Made by a program: the position numbers and the translations under genes. This document shows positions 9,901 through 16,496 of a stretch of 20,681 bases of DNA, in pieces (the stretch's first letter is position 1; the number at the start of each line of letters is the position of its first letter). The notes beneath the pieces were generated by a model that saw only the letters and a list, made by a program, of their open reading frames with translations, searched no databases and was not told where the DNA came from. This DNA comes from a virus. The stretch spans positions 1 through 20,681 of the IMG/VR virus record IMGVR_UViG_3300010354_000861; one strand, 5' to 3'.

Positions 9901-10213
9901 CTCCAGATGATTGCCCGATAATTTCTTGCCCGACAATCTCATTAAGGTAAGTATTTACATCAACACCATTGTAAATAGACTGAAGTTTAACATATTTAAA
10001 ATCATCTTCATACGAAACCTGTCCAGGAATAACCATCGATCCCTGCTTAAATACATGCTCAGCGTGTTTTGAAATCTGATTTTGTAAAAGAGATTGTATC
10101 TGAGTTAGTTCTCTTGCTTGGACAGGATATCCTGGACGGAACAATAAACGATAAAATTTATCGTTCTCGTCATAATCGTCAAAATATGGATCTATGTTAA
10201 AATTTAGTGCCAT
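3905..10213 (-). CDS. DUF4815-type giant virion structural protein
   Basis: The longest gene here encodes 2,102 residues. The N-terminus carries the DUF4815 signature: FDDYDENDKFYRLLFRPGYP, then VQARELTQIQSLLQNQI and HVFKQGSMVIPG. Near residue 1490 is DPLAQTFLVQQKGGAFLTSV, followed by VNGYPGKKILPFSQV, a block I associate with large structural proteins of marine T4-like phages. The end (YISKRVNLANPSTFFNIRFA, VYYRLNKVG, VPRIKDLRIVACA) is beta-rich. TSGA-type modules occur near residues 95-108, 1327-1338 and 1374. By position after gp8 it probably takes the place of the outer baseplate pin and fibre-attachment proteins (T4 gp9, gp10, gp11), none of which I find here. No signal peptide or transmembrane segment is seen. 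The exact place in the virion is inferred. Confidence 0.88.
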   Translation of the reverse strand: MALNFNIDPYFDDYDENDKFYRLLFRPGYPVQARELTQIQSLLQNQISKHAEHVFKQGSMVIPGQVSYEDDFKYVKLQSIYNGVDVNTYLNEIVGQEIIGQSSGVKAFVLHVEKQTDEDPPTVYVRYNKSGADADGNPTDVKVFQNDEIISCETLAVPRAFRSVAISATGLGTGASIESGVYYVDKFFVIVEAQKITLDKYTATPSYRVGLNVVETLVTPEDNADLLDNAIGSSNYTAPGAHRYKIELVLSKRSLNSEDDKNFVELLRLEEGKIIYKTRTTDYSIIEQTLARRTFDESGDYVVNNFNVEVREHRNNDRGEWKTNTVYLQGDVVVYTFGGIEQKYVAKNNAISGGSPPIHTTGEKKDAETGVTWLYNKNPFYNRGVYSPEDGGNEAKLAIAMEPGKAYVRGYEIEKVGVQYLPVDKARDFSRAQDAQCQSIVGNYIYVKNIFGAPRINLFETVDLYDRLVTTPGSAPSGATKIGTARVRGLNLFDRQNTVSEDVYELMLFDINLIAGKSLDNDLKGFHNSNFTANISPLLAKLTGSATASNSTTVTGNGTTFDTDFNPGDYIALGNASTLRRIVSITNDNTIVVDSNVTVTGTVIYKVLTTLQEPQYSSLLFELPYSNIRKIRSDDDTTVRTSYNVTQVFTVASSAVTNGNSYVVIDSKRNNETFLPASDPQNYVLINTTTGLPVIPTNINVVTPELRQVEFTLPSSQANNQFVVYAAVRKTGNGAKEKTKTSVTFETIQVETQAAAQAKEIILGKADVYNLVSIKMANAFGNIDEQNPANIDILDYYELDFNITDSFYGTSKLLLKQGYPLPTGSIEVVFDYFQHGPGDYFSVDSYVGSGIKFEDLPKYGNFPSRDVLDFRPRVDSSNTFNINLGAVLSELPKRGDNVELDLSYYLARSDKISIDFRGKFFATRGIPSLAPVEPETPQNAMLLYGINLYPYTYTTKSPDVTLIPVDNKRYTMRDIGKLEKRIDNLEYYTTLNMLETETANSKITDENGLDRFKNGFLVDSFSGHGIGNAEDPDYKCSIDLDKKELRPFFRMENVNLVEKASNDGQRTLNNYQATGDIITLPYTELAFIKQNISSRTENVNPFAVFTFIGRIDLNPSSDDWFEVERRPDVIVNVEGNFNSIKTLAEKAGVLGTVWNSWQTQWSGQPRSTGLQTFTADRRFGDQGAWLDATFGTGPRDRGGWAFRRVTAEVTATDIGQTRTGTRTTVAVQIDRRLVEDRVLSTAVIPYIRSRNVLFQVTGLKPSTKFYAFFDSSAVSKYITPATKISFDVVTGFSSDFESKKNAGSTASDPARRINGDPSDTPQVGLNRGDVITGQTSGATAVVVGTELSNETGARAIYVLNIKGIFQVNEVVVGNISGARGKINATVTPKTQGQQLVTNFNGSLYGLFNIPNTEAVRFRTGTREFRLIDSTGYEDDYNSYGVADYKAEGILQVKQATIEAVRNGVIAQETVQESRTIVDTSTRVVSDTGWYDPLAQTFLVQQKGGAFLTSVDLFFATKDENIPVKIEIREVVNGYPGKKILPFSQVVKNPEDVNIASRKVAIPSMNNKLASAPDIATRFTFSSPVYVQDGTEYCIVIISDSNNYNVWVSHLGDKIPGTDRFVSEQPYQGVFFKSQNASTWTPDDYKDLCFIINRAKFNTQVTGRVEFNNDVLPRTKLDVNPIQTTNGSSVVRVWHENHNMPVSSKVQLSGFNATQLYNGILGARFNAVHTVTAADLDSYTITLTGTSSTANLTGFAGGENVYASDNILLTSIQANSQVQTFPDASLTWEATTTSGQSVDGTETPFIQSVIPIPVTINDVTNFDEPQIIASELNEQQLLSGSRSFELAAVMSSTNDSVSPVIDTHRTSLIAIHNKVNNATPLNMNISPVDDVLLVDNSVTIAFAADRITTANSGDRQKLSFIPVGRYIRIDGALATGNSGIALVTEVAPDGSYVKVNKTFTVAAAGAGTAGTIDVNVLNNFVDEIASRSGSQYSKYISKRVNLANPSTFFNIRFAYCVPTSSDIDVYYRLNKVGATTAFEETPYIKATPDTPLVKSNTGLDFTDGVYSLKDLPSFDAIQIKIVFRSTNNCRVPRIKDLRIVACA
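6059..6256 (-). repeat. TSGA-type beta module in the DUF4815 protein
   Basis: Approximate residues 1320-1385 contain GLNRGDVITGQTSGATAVVV and, about 40 residues on, FQVNEVVVGNISGARGKINA. The paired 'G/N-[DE]-x-[IV]-x-G-x-[TI]-SGA' turns match the module in gp8 at 10372-10614. A single related copy (GQEIIGQSSGVKAF) lies near residue 95 of the same protein. Confidence 0.6.
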
Positions 10214-10243
10214 GTTCGTTATCTCTTATTAGTTTATTTTAAT

Positions 10244-10251
10244 TATTTATT
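10244..10251 (-). promoter_or_regulatory. Candidate phage late promoter, AATAAATA
   Basis: On the minus strand the 38-base gap between gp8 and the DUF4815 gene contains AATAAATA, seven of eight bases of the T4 late -10 element TATAAATA; NATAAATA is also the form described for T4-like cyanophages. Initiation about six bases downstream would leave a leader of some 25 bases with a weak AAGAGA ribosome site before the ATG at 10213. It is the only promoter candidate mostly outside coding sequence. The region is AT-rich, so chance is possible. Confidence 0.4.
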
Positions 10252-11667
10252 TTACATCTCAACGATAATTTTGATATCCTCAATTTGATCTGGTGCGCGA
10301 TTGATCAGTCTGCGGTTCTCGACGTAAAGAACATCGCCACTAAATGGCTCGACTTCTGGATTAGACAGAGCAGAAATTGTTCCAGTCGACAGTGATGTAG
10401 TTCCAGTGATAACTTCAGCAGTTGCAAAATCAGCACCGTTCACGTTACCAGCATCTGCGCTCAGTTGGATATAACGGATTGTTGTCGTACTTCCACCGAC
10501 AGCGATATTGATAATTCTACCAACTGCGCCAGATGTTCCGCCAGTGATAATCTCGTCTTCTAAGAAAGTGCTAACTGCAGTATTAATTGTCAGTTCTTTT
10601 GTTGCTTTTAAGGTTGTAGCAGTAGATACAACTGTTGTTCCAAAGTTAAATGGATCGCGAATCAGCATAATACGACGATAGTCGTTATCAACTGGGAAGT
10701 CGCCTGTGCCGTCATCATACTCGAGGCGCACATTCATCATAACATAATAGCCACCCAACTCTTCTACTGGATTAAAACCATGTCCTCTTTGTGGTGGGAG
10801 AATAGCTCTTCCAGCTGCGTTAGTTCCGTTACCACCTTGCAGTGTTACTGTTGCATACGTATAACCAGTACCGCCATTGGTAATATTGATTTTAACAACT
10901 CGACCAGAACCAACATCGATAACTGCGGTAGCAGTAGCGCCAGTTCCGTCACCAAGAACAGCAACAGTTGGAGCTGTTGTATAACCAGATCCGCCGTTGG
11001 TAACTACAATGGTGTCAACTTTTCCACCAACTGCAGCTTCACGAACTGACCACTGATCGATATAAGCATCGTACTGTCCTGGGTTAGAAGTAACTTCTTT
11101 AACTGGCATAAAGTCAGTTGAAATAAACTTGATAACATCAGAAGGAGCAATGGTATACATGTATTTCCAAACATAACCGTCAGCTGTAGTAATAGCACTG
11201 GTAGATTTACCTGTTGGCTTAACTGTAGATGCAACTACTTGATTGCTGGAGTTTCTGTTATATAAGCATTTATAAACATTGTACTCATCAGTTACAACGA
11301 AAAATGCTGCATCGAACAGAGAGTTTCTAATTACTGTTGCACCAGTAGTAGTGTTTACACCAATGGCTCCAGCAGAAGCAGAATAGTCTTGACGATACAT
11401 GTCATAATACTGTCCGCTTGTCCAGTTGCGACGGATAACGGAAAGAGTTACATCACTGGCAGTGCAGCGTTTAACTGCAAGCATATCTTGCCAGTAAAGG
11501 TACTCTTGCTCTAGAGTATCGACTGGAGCAGGTGGAACCTTTTCGTTAGTCCATGGGTATGGACGTCCGATACCAAGATACATCTTAGTACTTGCGGTCT
11601 CGCCAAAACTCTCAACAAGTTGCTCTGCATTGTTAATGCGGAATTTTGAAGTGATAATTGCGGGCAT
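10252..11667 (-). CDS. 8: gp8-like baseplate wedge protein with inserted beta modules
   Basis: This 471-residue protein is well over T4 gp8 (334). The ends match gp8: AIITSKFRINNAEQ at the start (T4 has AIVTSKFR), GRPYPWTNE (T4 GRSEPWSS), RRNWTSGQYYDMY, DGYVWKYMYTIAPSD (T4 DGYVWEYLFEIPPD) and the C-terminal block SGDVLYVENRRLINRAPDQI (T4 SGEMIYMENRPPIIMAMDQT). gp8 dimers link gp10 and gp7 on the outer wedge. The extra length comes from two GSGY repeats (about 216-288) and a second module (about 352-432) containing IITGGTSGAVGRI and VITGTTSLSTGTI. A clear AGAGGA Shine-Dalgarno sequence lies upstream of the ATG, in the 22-base gap after the previous gene, which marks an independent translation start. 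Confidence 0.93.
   Translation of the reverse strand: MPAIITSKFRINNAEQLVESFGETASTKMYLGIGRPYPWTNEKVPPAPVDTLEQEYLYWQDMLAVKRCTASDVTLSVIRRNWTSGQYYDMYRQDYSASAGAIGVNTTTGATVIRNSLFDAAFFVVTDEYNVYKCLYNRNSSNQVVASTVKPTGKSTSAITTADGYVWKYMYTIAPSDVIKFISTDFMPVKEVTSNPGQYDAYIDQWSVREAAVGGKVDTIVVTNGGSGYTTAPTVAVLGDGTGATATAVIDVGSGRVVKINITNGGTGYTYATVTLQGGNGTNAAGRAILPPQRGHGFNPVEELGGYYVMMNVRLEYDDGTGDFPVDNDYRRIMLIRDPFNFGTTVVSTATTLKATKELTINTAVSTFLEDEIITGGTSGAVGRIINIAVGGSTTTIRYIQLSADAGNVNGADFATAEVITGTTSLSTGTISALSNPEVEPFSGDVLYVENRRLINRAPDQIEDIKIIVEM
10372..10614 (-). repeat. Second beta module (TSGA type) inserted in gp8
   Basis: Residues 352-432 hold two copies of a motif with acidic/hydrophobic lead and a 'GxTSGAxGxI' turn: FLEDEIITGGTSGAVGRIIN and ATAEVITGTTSLSTGTISAL. 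Similar motifs occur in the DUF4815 protein (GDVITGQTSGATAVV; NEVVVGNISGARGKI). It lies just before the conserved gp8 C-terminus and appears to be an insertion relative to T4 gp8. Confidence 0.65.
10804..11022 (-). repeat. Two GSGY beta-repeats inserted in gp8
   Basis: Residues 216-288 of the gp8 homologue contain VVTNGGSGYTTAPTVAVLGD, with GATATAVI after it, and then a second copy NITNGGTGYTYATVTLQGG with NAAGRAIL. They share pattern and about 40-residue spacing with the array in the fibre-like protein at 1588-3300. T4 gp8 has no such segment at this place. Confidence 0.85.
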
Positions 11668-11689
11668 TTTATAATCCTCTATTTGTTAA

Positions 11690-14257
11690 TTAATCTTGAT
11701 TGCTAGGTGCATAAGGGTAAGTTAAATCATTAGTATAACTTGTACTATCGTAAGTAGTTGTAGTGCTATCATAGGTGTATGGAAGAGGTCTGATAATATT
11801 AATCCATGAGTCTACGCAGAAATTGATTTTTCTATAAGGATTATTTATTACGTCGCTAATAACAATATTGGCAAAATGTCCGTTTTGCGTGTTGCCGTAG
11901 TACTCATTTGGATCTCTCCAATAATAATAATTAAATGTTCCCTCTTGCCAAACGTCTTCGATTCTTGGCGTATTTCCCCAGTGTCCTTTAATACCAGCTT
12001 CGAACGGGGCAAGAGTGAATTTAAATCTCTCTAAAGATTCCCAGCATGGTCCGAATCCTCTTACATTCAGATCTAGATGACCAACTGGCTCCATAATAAT
12101 TTCTGTCTGACGATGAATCTGACATTGCATATCCAGGTATAACAAAATATAGAACCATTCGTCGCCGTGAGCAGCATCTACTCGCAGATCCATCATGTGA
12201 ATTTCTTCTGGTGTAAATCTTGGAACTTCGATCTCTGGTAGGAACTCTGGATTCGTTGGAATCAGAGTCATATGTCCACCAGCACGCTGCAAGAAATCTA
12301 CAATAATGAGTGTAAACTCAGACTTCAATATATCTGGGAATGTTTGACCATCGGCATAGTAATTACCCATGGCTTTAATCTTGTTGCTAATGAAAGATCG
12401 AATAACTGCTCTCAAGAAAGATATACTCAATGGTGCTCTTGGAATAACTTGACCGAATCCTTCATGCAATAAAGATCCCCAAAGAGCCATACCAACTGGA
12501 TGTAAAAGTTTTCTTACAATGTCGCGATAGTCATTGATTGACTGGAACGATCTAAGTTGATAAGAATATTCTTGATAGAATGCACTGTCTTGTATTTTCT
12601 TGGAAGAGTCGCTGATCTTACCATCAGCATTGATAAAGTTTCCTGGTGTTCTGTAAACAGCAGATAGATTCCCTTTAGCAAATGCAGAACCAGTGCTTGT
12701 TCCAGGTGCAACTTTACCAATTGCTCCTGTTGCTTGACCGACGAGAGTCATGTTCGGTCTCAATGGTCCAGAGTTTTCTAAAACAAAAATATCACCATCT
12801 TCATCTATCAATCTGTCGCCTGTCTCTAACGACATCTCAAATCTAACAGATGCTGGATCCAAACGATAAAAGTTTCTATCTTTATCAATAAACGAAATAT
12901 ATCCAAAGGTTTCTTCTTGCTTCTCTAAAAGAAACTTAGAACCATCTTCTAGTGACAGTTCAACATCATAACTTGTTTCTAATGCTATTGATTGTGGTTC
13001 GGCAGTTACTAATTCTCCAAGAGCGAACTCGCCATCAACACGTTTGAAAATTAAGTTGGTTGGGAAGAAACCTAAAGAGTTGTTCTGGTAATCGATTCCT
13101 GGATTGTAAATAGAAACGCCAAGAACTTTACCAATGTCTTCGCTGATTGCAACTATCTTTGCTTCTTCGCCAAGTAACTGTGTAGGTTTACACGAAACTA
13201 CTGGAAGTTTCTTATAGTTCTGACCAGAGTCTGTCACTTTAACTGTTTTAATACCGCCAGTCAAAGTTCCTTCGAACAAAAATTCTGTTGCGTCTTCTTT
13301 TAATAGGAAATCTCCGTTCTCAAGTAACAGAGAGTTACTATCCAATGCAGTAACGATGGCTTTTGCTGTTTGCAACGAGTCGCCAAGTCCAGTGCCTGCA
13401 TCTGTGTTATCAAATACTATCTCTTGATTTAATTGGTAACCACTTCCTGGAAACTCAACTTGAATATCTTTAACTCCACCAGTCGATGCTCGAGTAACCT
13501 GAGCAACTGCGAACTCACCACTTGTTGAAGATAATCTAATCTTGTCACCAATTTGATAATATAAACCTGGATCTTCAAGAGTTAACTCTGTTACGCCAGG
13601 TTTTACCTGTCCATAGATTAATCGTCCTGCAGTAATATTACTCTCGCCAAAGATATAACCAGTTGTATTGAATGTTCCTGTTACAGTTTTAGTTGCTAAC
13701 TTTAATTCTGTAATTGTTAGATTTTGGTACTGAAATTTAATTACATTTTCTACTTCAGCAGTAGCAGTATTTCCATTTTGAAATATTCTTTTACCGATCA
13801 ACTCGAATGTATCTACATTAAAGTTGTGAAACTGATTTGTTATGTCAACTATTCTGAGAACAGTATCTTTGTTGAATTTACCATCAGATGCTCTAAGGAT
13901 ATCATCTTTGGGATAATATATGTCTATAGGTTCATTATAAAGTAATCTAAACAGGAGAGTGAATGACTTCTCATTACCCTTTGAGAGATAAAGATCTTTA
14001 ATCCTTTTTGCAACAAGTCTTTTATCAGCAAGAATGGTCTGAGGAATTTGTATCATAACCTCATCAGAAATATACTGCACAAAACTGTTTAGAGTTTCGT
14101 CAATATCTTTTAGAGATTCTAAACTTCTGTCTTCAGTTTGACTGAGGAACTCGTAGTACGCTTCTAAGAATGACACGAATGTGCCATGGTCTTCCCTTAC
14201 AAACTCTGGGAACTGTTCGCTAACGACAGTTGATATTTTTGCTTTTACTACGCTCAT
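11690..14257 (-). CDS. Baseplate wedge protein in the gp7 position
   Basis: This 855-residue structural protein lies between gp6 and gp8, where T4 has gp7 (the wedge initiator, 1,032 residues). The N-terminus is helical (VSEQFPEFVREDHGTFVSFL, then AYYEFLSQ), followed by a helical hinge (RIKDLYLSKGNEKSFTLLFR). The centre, about 155-535, is beta-rich with degenerate GSGY-like motifs (PGLYY 230, PGSGY 270, SGQNY 344, PGIDY 386) and a TGAIGK motif near 510. A second conserved-looking block (FYQEYSYQLRSFQSINDYRD, then RKLLHPVGMALWG) spans about 560-594. The C-terminus is a Tyr/Thr/Asp-rich tail. Assignment to gp7 rests on gene order and style; I see no stretch that I can match directly to T4 gp7. 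Another wedge or virion protein specific to marine T4-like phages is possible. Confidence 0.75.
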   Translation of the reverse strand: MSVVKAKISTVVSEQFPEFVREDHGTFVSFLEAYYEFLSQTEDRSLESLKDIDETLNSFVQYISDEVMIQIPQTILADKRLVAKRIKDLYLSKGNEKSFTLLFRLLYNEPIDIYYPKDDILRASDGKFNKDTVLRIVDITNQFHNFNVDTFELIGKRIFQNGNTATAEVENVIKFQYQNLTITELKLATKTVTGTFNTTGYIFGESNITAGRLIYGQVKPGVTELTLEDPGLYYQIGDKIRLSSTSGEFAVAQVTRASTGGVKDIQVEFPGSGYQLNQEIVFDNTDAGTGLGDSLQTAKAIVTALDSNSLLLENGDFLLKEDATEFLFEGTLTGGIKTVKVTDSGQNYKKLPVVSCKPTQLLGEEAKIVAISEDIGKVLGVSIYNPGIDYQNNSLGFFPTNLIFKRVDGEFALGELVTAEPQSIALETSYDVELSLEDGSKFLLEKQEETFGYISFIDKDRNFYRLDPASVRFEMSLETGDRLIDEDGDIFVLENSGPLRPNMTLVGQATGAIGKVAPGTSTGSAFAKGNLSAVYRTPGNFINADGKISDSSKKIQDSAFYQEYSYQLRSFQSINDYRDIVRKLLHPVGMALWGSLLHEGFGQVIPRAPLSISFLRAVIRSFISNKIKAMGNYYADGQTFPDILKSEFTLIIVDFLQRAGGHMTLIPTNPEFLPEIEVPRFTPEEIHMMDLRVDAAHGDEWFYILLYLDMQCQIHRQTEIIMEPVGHLDLNVRGFGPCWESLERFKFTLAPFEAGIKGHWGNTPRIEDVWQEGTFNYYYWRDPNEYYGNTQNGHFANIVISDVINNPYRKINFCVDSWINIIRPLPYTYDSTTTTYDSTSYTNDLTYPYAPSNQD

Positions 14258-16089
14258 TCTCTACTTGCTGTGAAAATATACTCTGAAGAACCAGCACCTT
14301 GCGTGCCTGAAACTACTTTATCTACGATAGCGTTTACGCTAATTTTTTCTTCGTCAATCTGAACTAATTGATCTCTGACAGAAACTACGTCATTTGAAAC
14401 TGGTGTTACGAAGAAAGAAACCGTCTCAGTATTGACGATTGCAATATCGTTAACAGTAATAACACCTTTTTCGTAGTCAACTGTTCCTGCTGTTTCATTA
14501 ATGAATACTTTAACAGTTCCACTACTCTCATAATAGAATAAACCTAAGTTTTTATTGCCATCGTCAACTAGATAAAATGTCTCTGTTCTTCCAAAAAGTT
14601 TAAAGCCAGAAGTGATGATATGATTGCCACCCTCTGGATCTCTGTAAATTGGATTATCTAATCTAACAATATATTTGTATGGAGCTGAATCGCCAATCGG
14701 GTAAATGTCTCTACGCAATTTAATAGAAGTAATATTACTTAAGATCGCTTCGTCAGTATCATCCACCAAACCGCCAAGTTTAGAAAATCTAAACACGCCA
14801 CCAAACTTTTTAAGTTCTTCATCATTATACTCAATAATGGTATCTTTAACATTAGTAACTAATGTATTTGGATCGCTAGCAGTTCTGGTAGCATCATAAT
14901 AAACTGTTGTTTTAATTTCAATGTAAAGAATAGTTGGATCTACAATAACTGGCGTAATCGAAACAGTATTTCTTTGTTTCAGCAAGTCAACAATGTACTG
15001 TTTTGTTAATGCGCTAAGAATATCGCCAGAAATTGGTTTAATTGCTATGAAGACTTTACCGTATGCTGGTGGGACATTATTTTCTCCACCCCAAACGCTA
15101 ATTGATTGCACGTTTGGATAAAGTTTTGTAATAATTGATGAGTAATCTTCTGATGTGATTGTTCGTTGTTGCGCAGAAAATAAACGTGGGGCATTGGTTT
15201 TGATGGAATCAATACTTTCTATATCAGCACCACCGTCAGCTGATGAAAGAACAGTTACTGTTGGTATACCGTTTCCTACGTCAGAACTATTCCCAGAAAA
15301 TGTAAATGAAGAAGCACCATTGGCAGCAGCTTTTGCTGTAACAAAGTATTCAAGGATAATTTTTGATCCTGTTGGCGGTTCTTTACCCAGAACACCGTCA
15401 CCAAACTCTACCTCAAATAACTCGTCATCGATTTCTTTAAGATAGAAAACTCTGGTTGTATTTGTAACATCTGTGAGATACTGGGCAAATGTATATGTGT
15501 AATATTTGCCAAGAATCGGATCCTCTAGGACACGAACCTTTAACTTTGAAATATCTACGTTTTTATTTGGAAGGATGTAACGATTACCTGTTTTATATTC
15601 GTAGTTAAAAACTAAAGGAGTTCCTTCGTAAATACTAACTTGCTCAAATCTATAAACACCATTAATTGGAGAAATAGTTTTTGACTCAAGATTATAGAAG
15701 GTGTATGTTTTATTATCAATTTCTGTTTGGAATGGAGTTTTTTCTGGCAACGTTAAAGTCGCTGGTAATCCAAGAGGATTTGATACGTTGAGGTTAATAA
15801 CTGCCCTGGAAGAAGTTGCTGAATTTGGTAGATACCCTAAACTTTTGGCTAGAGAAACAACACTATTTCTTTTTCTAGCAGAGTCAAGAAACATCTCGTT
15901 GACAGCTAGGTTTGTATAAAGAGCATTGTAGTGAGTGTTATATGCAAGGATATCCAAAAGGATTGCCATTCCAGAACCTTCAAAGTCGTAGTCCTGAAAC
16001 TGCTCTTGTCCTTGCAGATATGTTTTTAGGTTAGCCTTAATCGCATCGAAGTCGAGTTCGCTAACTGATATGAATTTATTGGTTGCCAT
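14254..16089 (-). CDS. 6: gp6-like baseplate wedge protein (baseplate J family)
   Basis: This 611-residue protein is slightly shorter than T4 gp6 (660). The N-terminus reads FISVSELDFDAIKANLKTYL, then a helical block DYDFEGSGMAILLDILAYNT and NLAVNEMFLDSARKRNSVVS, typical of gp6. The middle holds the baseplate-J core: FEVEFGDGVLGKEPPTGSKI at about 225-244, GGADIESIDSIKTNAPRLFS at 286-305 and the RTITSEDYSSII strand at 309-320. gp6 dimers form the continuous inner ring of the baseplate and drive its change from hexagon to star. The start directly follows the gp25 stop codon, and its own stop overlaps the next start by four bases (ATGA). No strong Shine-Dalgarno sequence is seen, so coupling is likely. 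Confidence 0.95.
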   Translation of the reverse strand: MATNKFISVSELDFDAIKANLKTYLQGQEQFQDYDFEGSGMAILLDILAYNTHYNALYTNLAVNEMFLDSARKRNSVVSLAKSLGYLPNSATSSRAVINLNVSNPLGLPATLTLPEKTPFQTEIDNKTYTFYNLESKTISPINGVYRFEQVSIYEGTPLVFNYEYKTGNRYILPNKNVDISKLKVRVLEDPILGKYYTYTFAQYLTDVTNTTRVFYLKEIDDELFEVEFGDGVLGKEPPTGSKIILEYFVTAKAAANGASSFTFSGNSSDVGNGIPTVTVLSSADGGADIESIDSIKTNAPRLFSAQQRTITSEDYSSIITKLYPNVQSISVWGGENNVPPAYGKVFIAIKPISGDILSALTKQYIVDLLKQRNTVSITPVIVDPTILYIEIKTTVYYDATRTASDPNTLVTNVKDTIIEYNDEELKKFGGVFRFSKLGGLVDDTDEAILSNITSIKLRRDIYPIGDSAPYKYIVRLDNPIYRDPEGGNHIITSGFKLFGRTETFYLVDDGNKNLGLFYYESSGTVKVFINETAGTVDYEKGVITVNDIAIVNTETVSFFVTPVSNDVVSVRDQLVQIDEEKISVNAIVDKVVSGTQGAGSSEYIFTASRE

Positions 16090-16482
16090 TTATCGAGTTC
16101 TTTCTAATACTAGCTCTAGCGTAGCAGGTCTTTGTGTATTTAATATTCTGTAGTACAAGGTCACGGTTACGTAGTTTTCATCAGGGGCAGCTTTCACAAT
16201 AACATTGTCTAGGTTAACTCTCGGCTCAAAGGTATTAACCACGGAATAAATCGCCCTCTCAATCATTGTAGTCATCATTGGGCTGTATGGCTCAAATAAT
16301 ATCCCTTTTATTGGGGTTCCAATTTCGCTATGGAAAGGTCTCTCATAGTTATTGGTTAAAATTAGGTTTTTTAACGCAGCTTTTATAGCATTATCGTCAA
16401 ACCGACGAGAAATATCATTAGTTACTGGATGTGCAGTAAAATTGAGGTCTAAATCTGAGAAAGTTCTAGTAGAGCGAGCCAT
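16090..16482 (-). CDS. 25: gp25-like baseplate wedge protein
   Basis: This 130-residue protein belongs to the gp25/GpW family: YERPFHSEIGTPIKGILFEP at residues 46-65 is the family signature, followed by an amphipathic helix (MMTTMIERAIYSVV) and a beta hairpin ending VTLYYRILNTQRPATLELVLE. gp25 sits in the inner baseplate with gp6 and gp53 and helps start sheath polymerisation. The frame extends 17 codons upstream to another ATG at 16533, but that extension would overlap the PAAR gene by 37 bases and its residues are unlike the family. Homologues usually begin close to MARSTRTFSDLDLNF, so 16482 is chosen. The stop codon is directly followed by the gp6 ATG with no gap. Confidence 0.93.
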   Translation of the reverse strand: MARSTRTFSDLDLNFTAHPVTNDISRRFDDNAIKAALKNLILTNNYERPFHSEIGTPIKGILFEPYSPMMTTMIERAIYSVVNTFEPRVNLDNVIVKAAPDENYVTVTLYYRILNTQRPATLELVLERTR

Positions 16483-16487
16483 ATTAT

Positions 16488-16495
16488 TATTTATG
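16488..16495 (-). promoter_or_regulatory. Candidate late promoter element CATAAATA at the gp25 start
   Basis: The 14-base gap between the PAAR stop and the gp25 ATG is almost filled on the minus strand by CATAAATAATAAT. This matches 10 of 13 positions of the T4 late consensus TATAAATACTATT. Initiation six bases downstream of the octamer would fall on the A of the gp25 start codon, giving a leaderless message, and there is no Shine-Dalgarno sequence in the gap. It may equally be an AT-rich spacer. Confidence 0.25.
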
Positions 16496-16496
16496 C

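Noticed and set aside
9748-9942. Short minus-strand frames inside larger genes (also 11004-11234, 12514-12720)
   Set aside because: All lie wholly in another frame of a well-supported structural gene and show no domain or ribosome site.
10214-10251. Terminator in the widest intergenic gap
   Set aside because: No inverted repeat is present in the 38 bases; the sequence is AT-rich without a hairpin.
11665-11679. TATAAAAT just before the gp8 ATG as a promoter
   Set aside because: It differs from TATAAATA and overlaps the spacer between ribosome site and ATG, so initiation there would remove the Shine-Dalgarno sequence.
11842-11849. AATAAATA on the minus strand near the end of the gp7-position gene as a late promoter for gp8
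   Set aside because: It lies about 170 bases before the gp8 start, the bases after the octamer do not fit the extended consensus, and it reads as ordinary codons (V-I-N-N-P).
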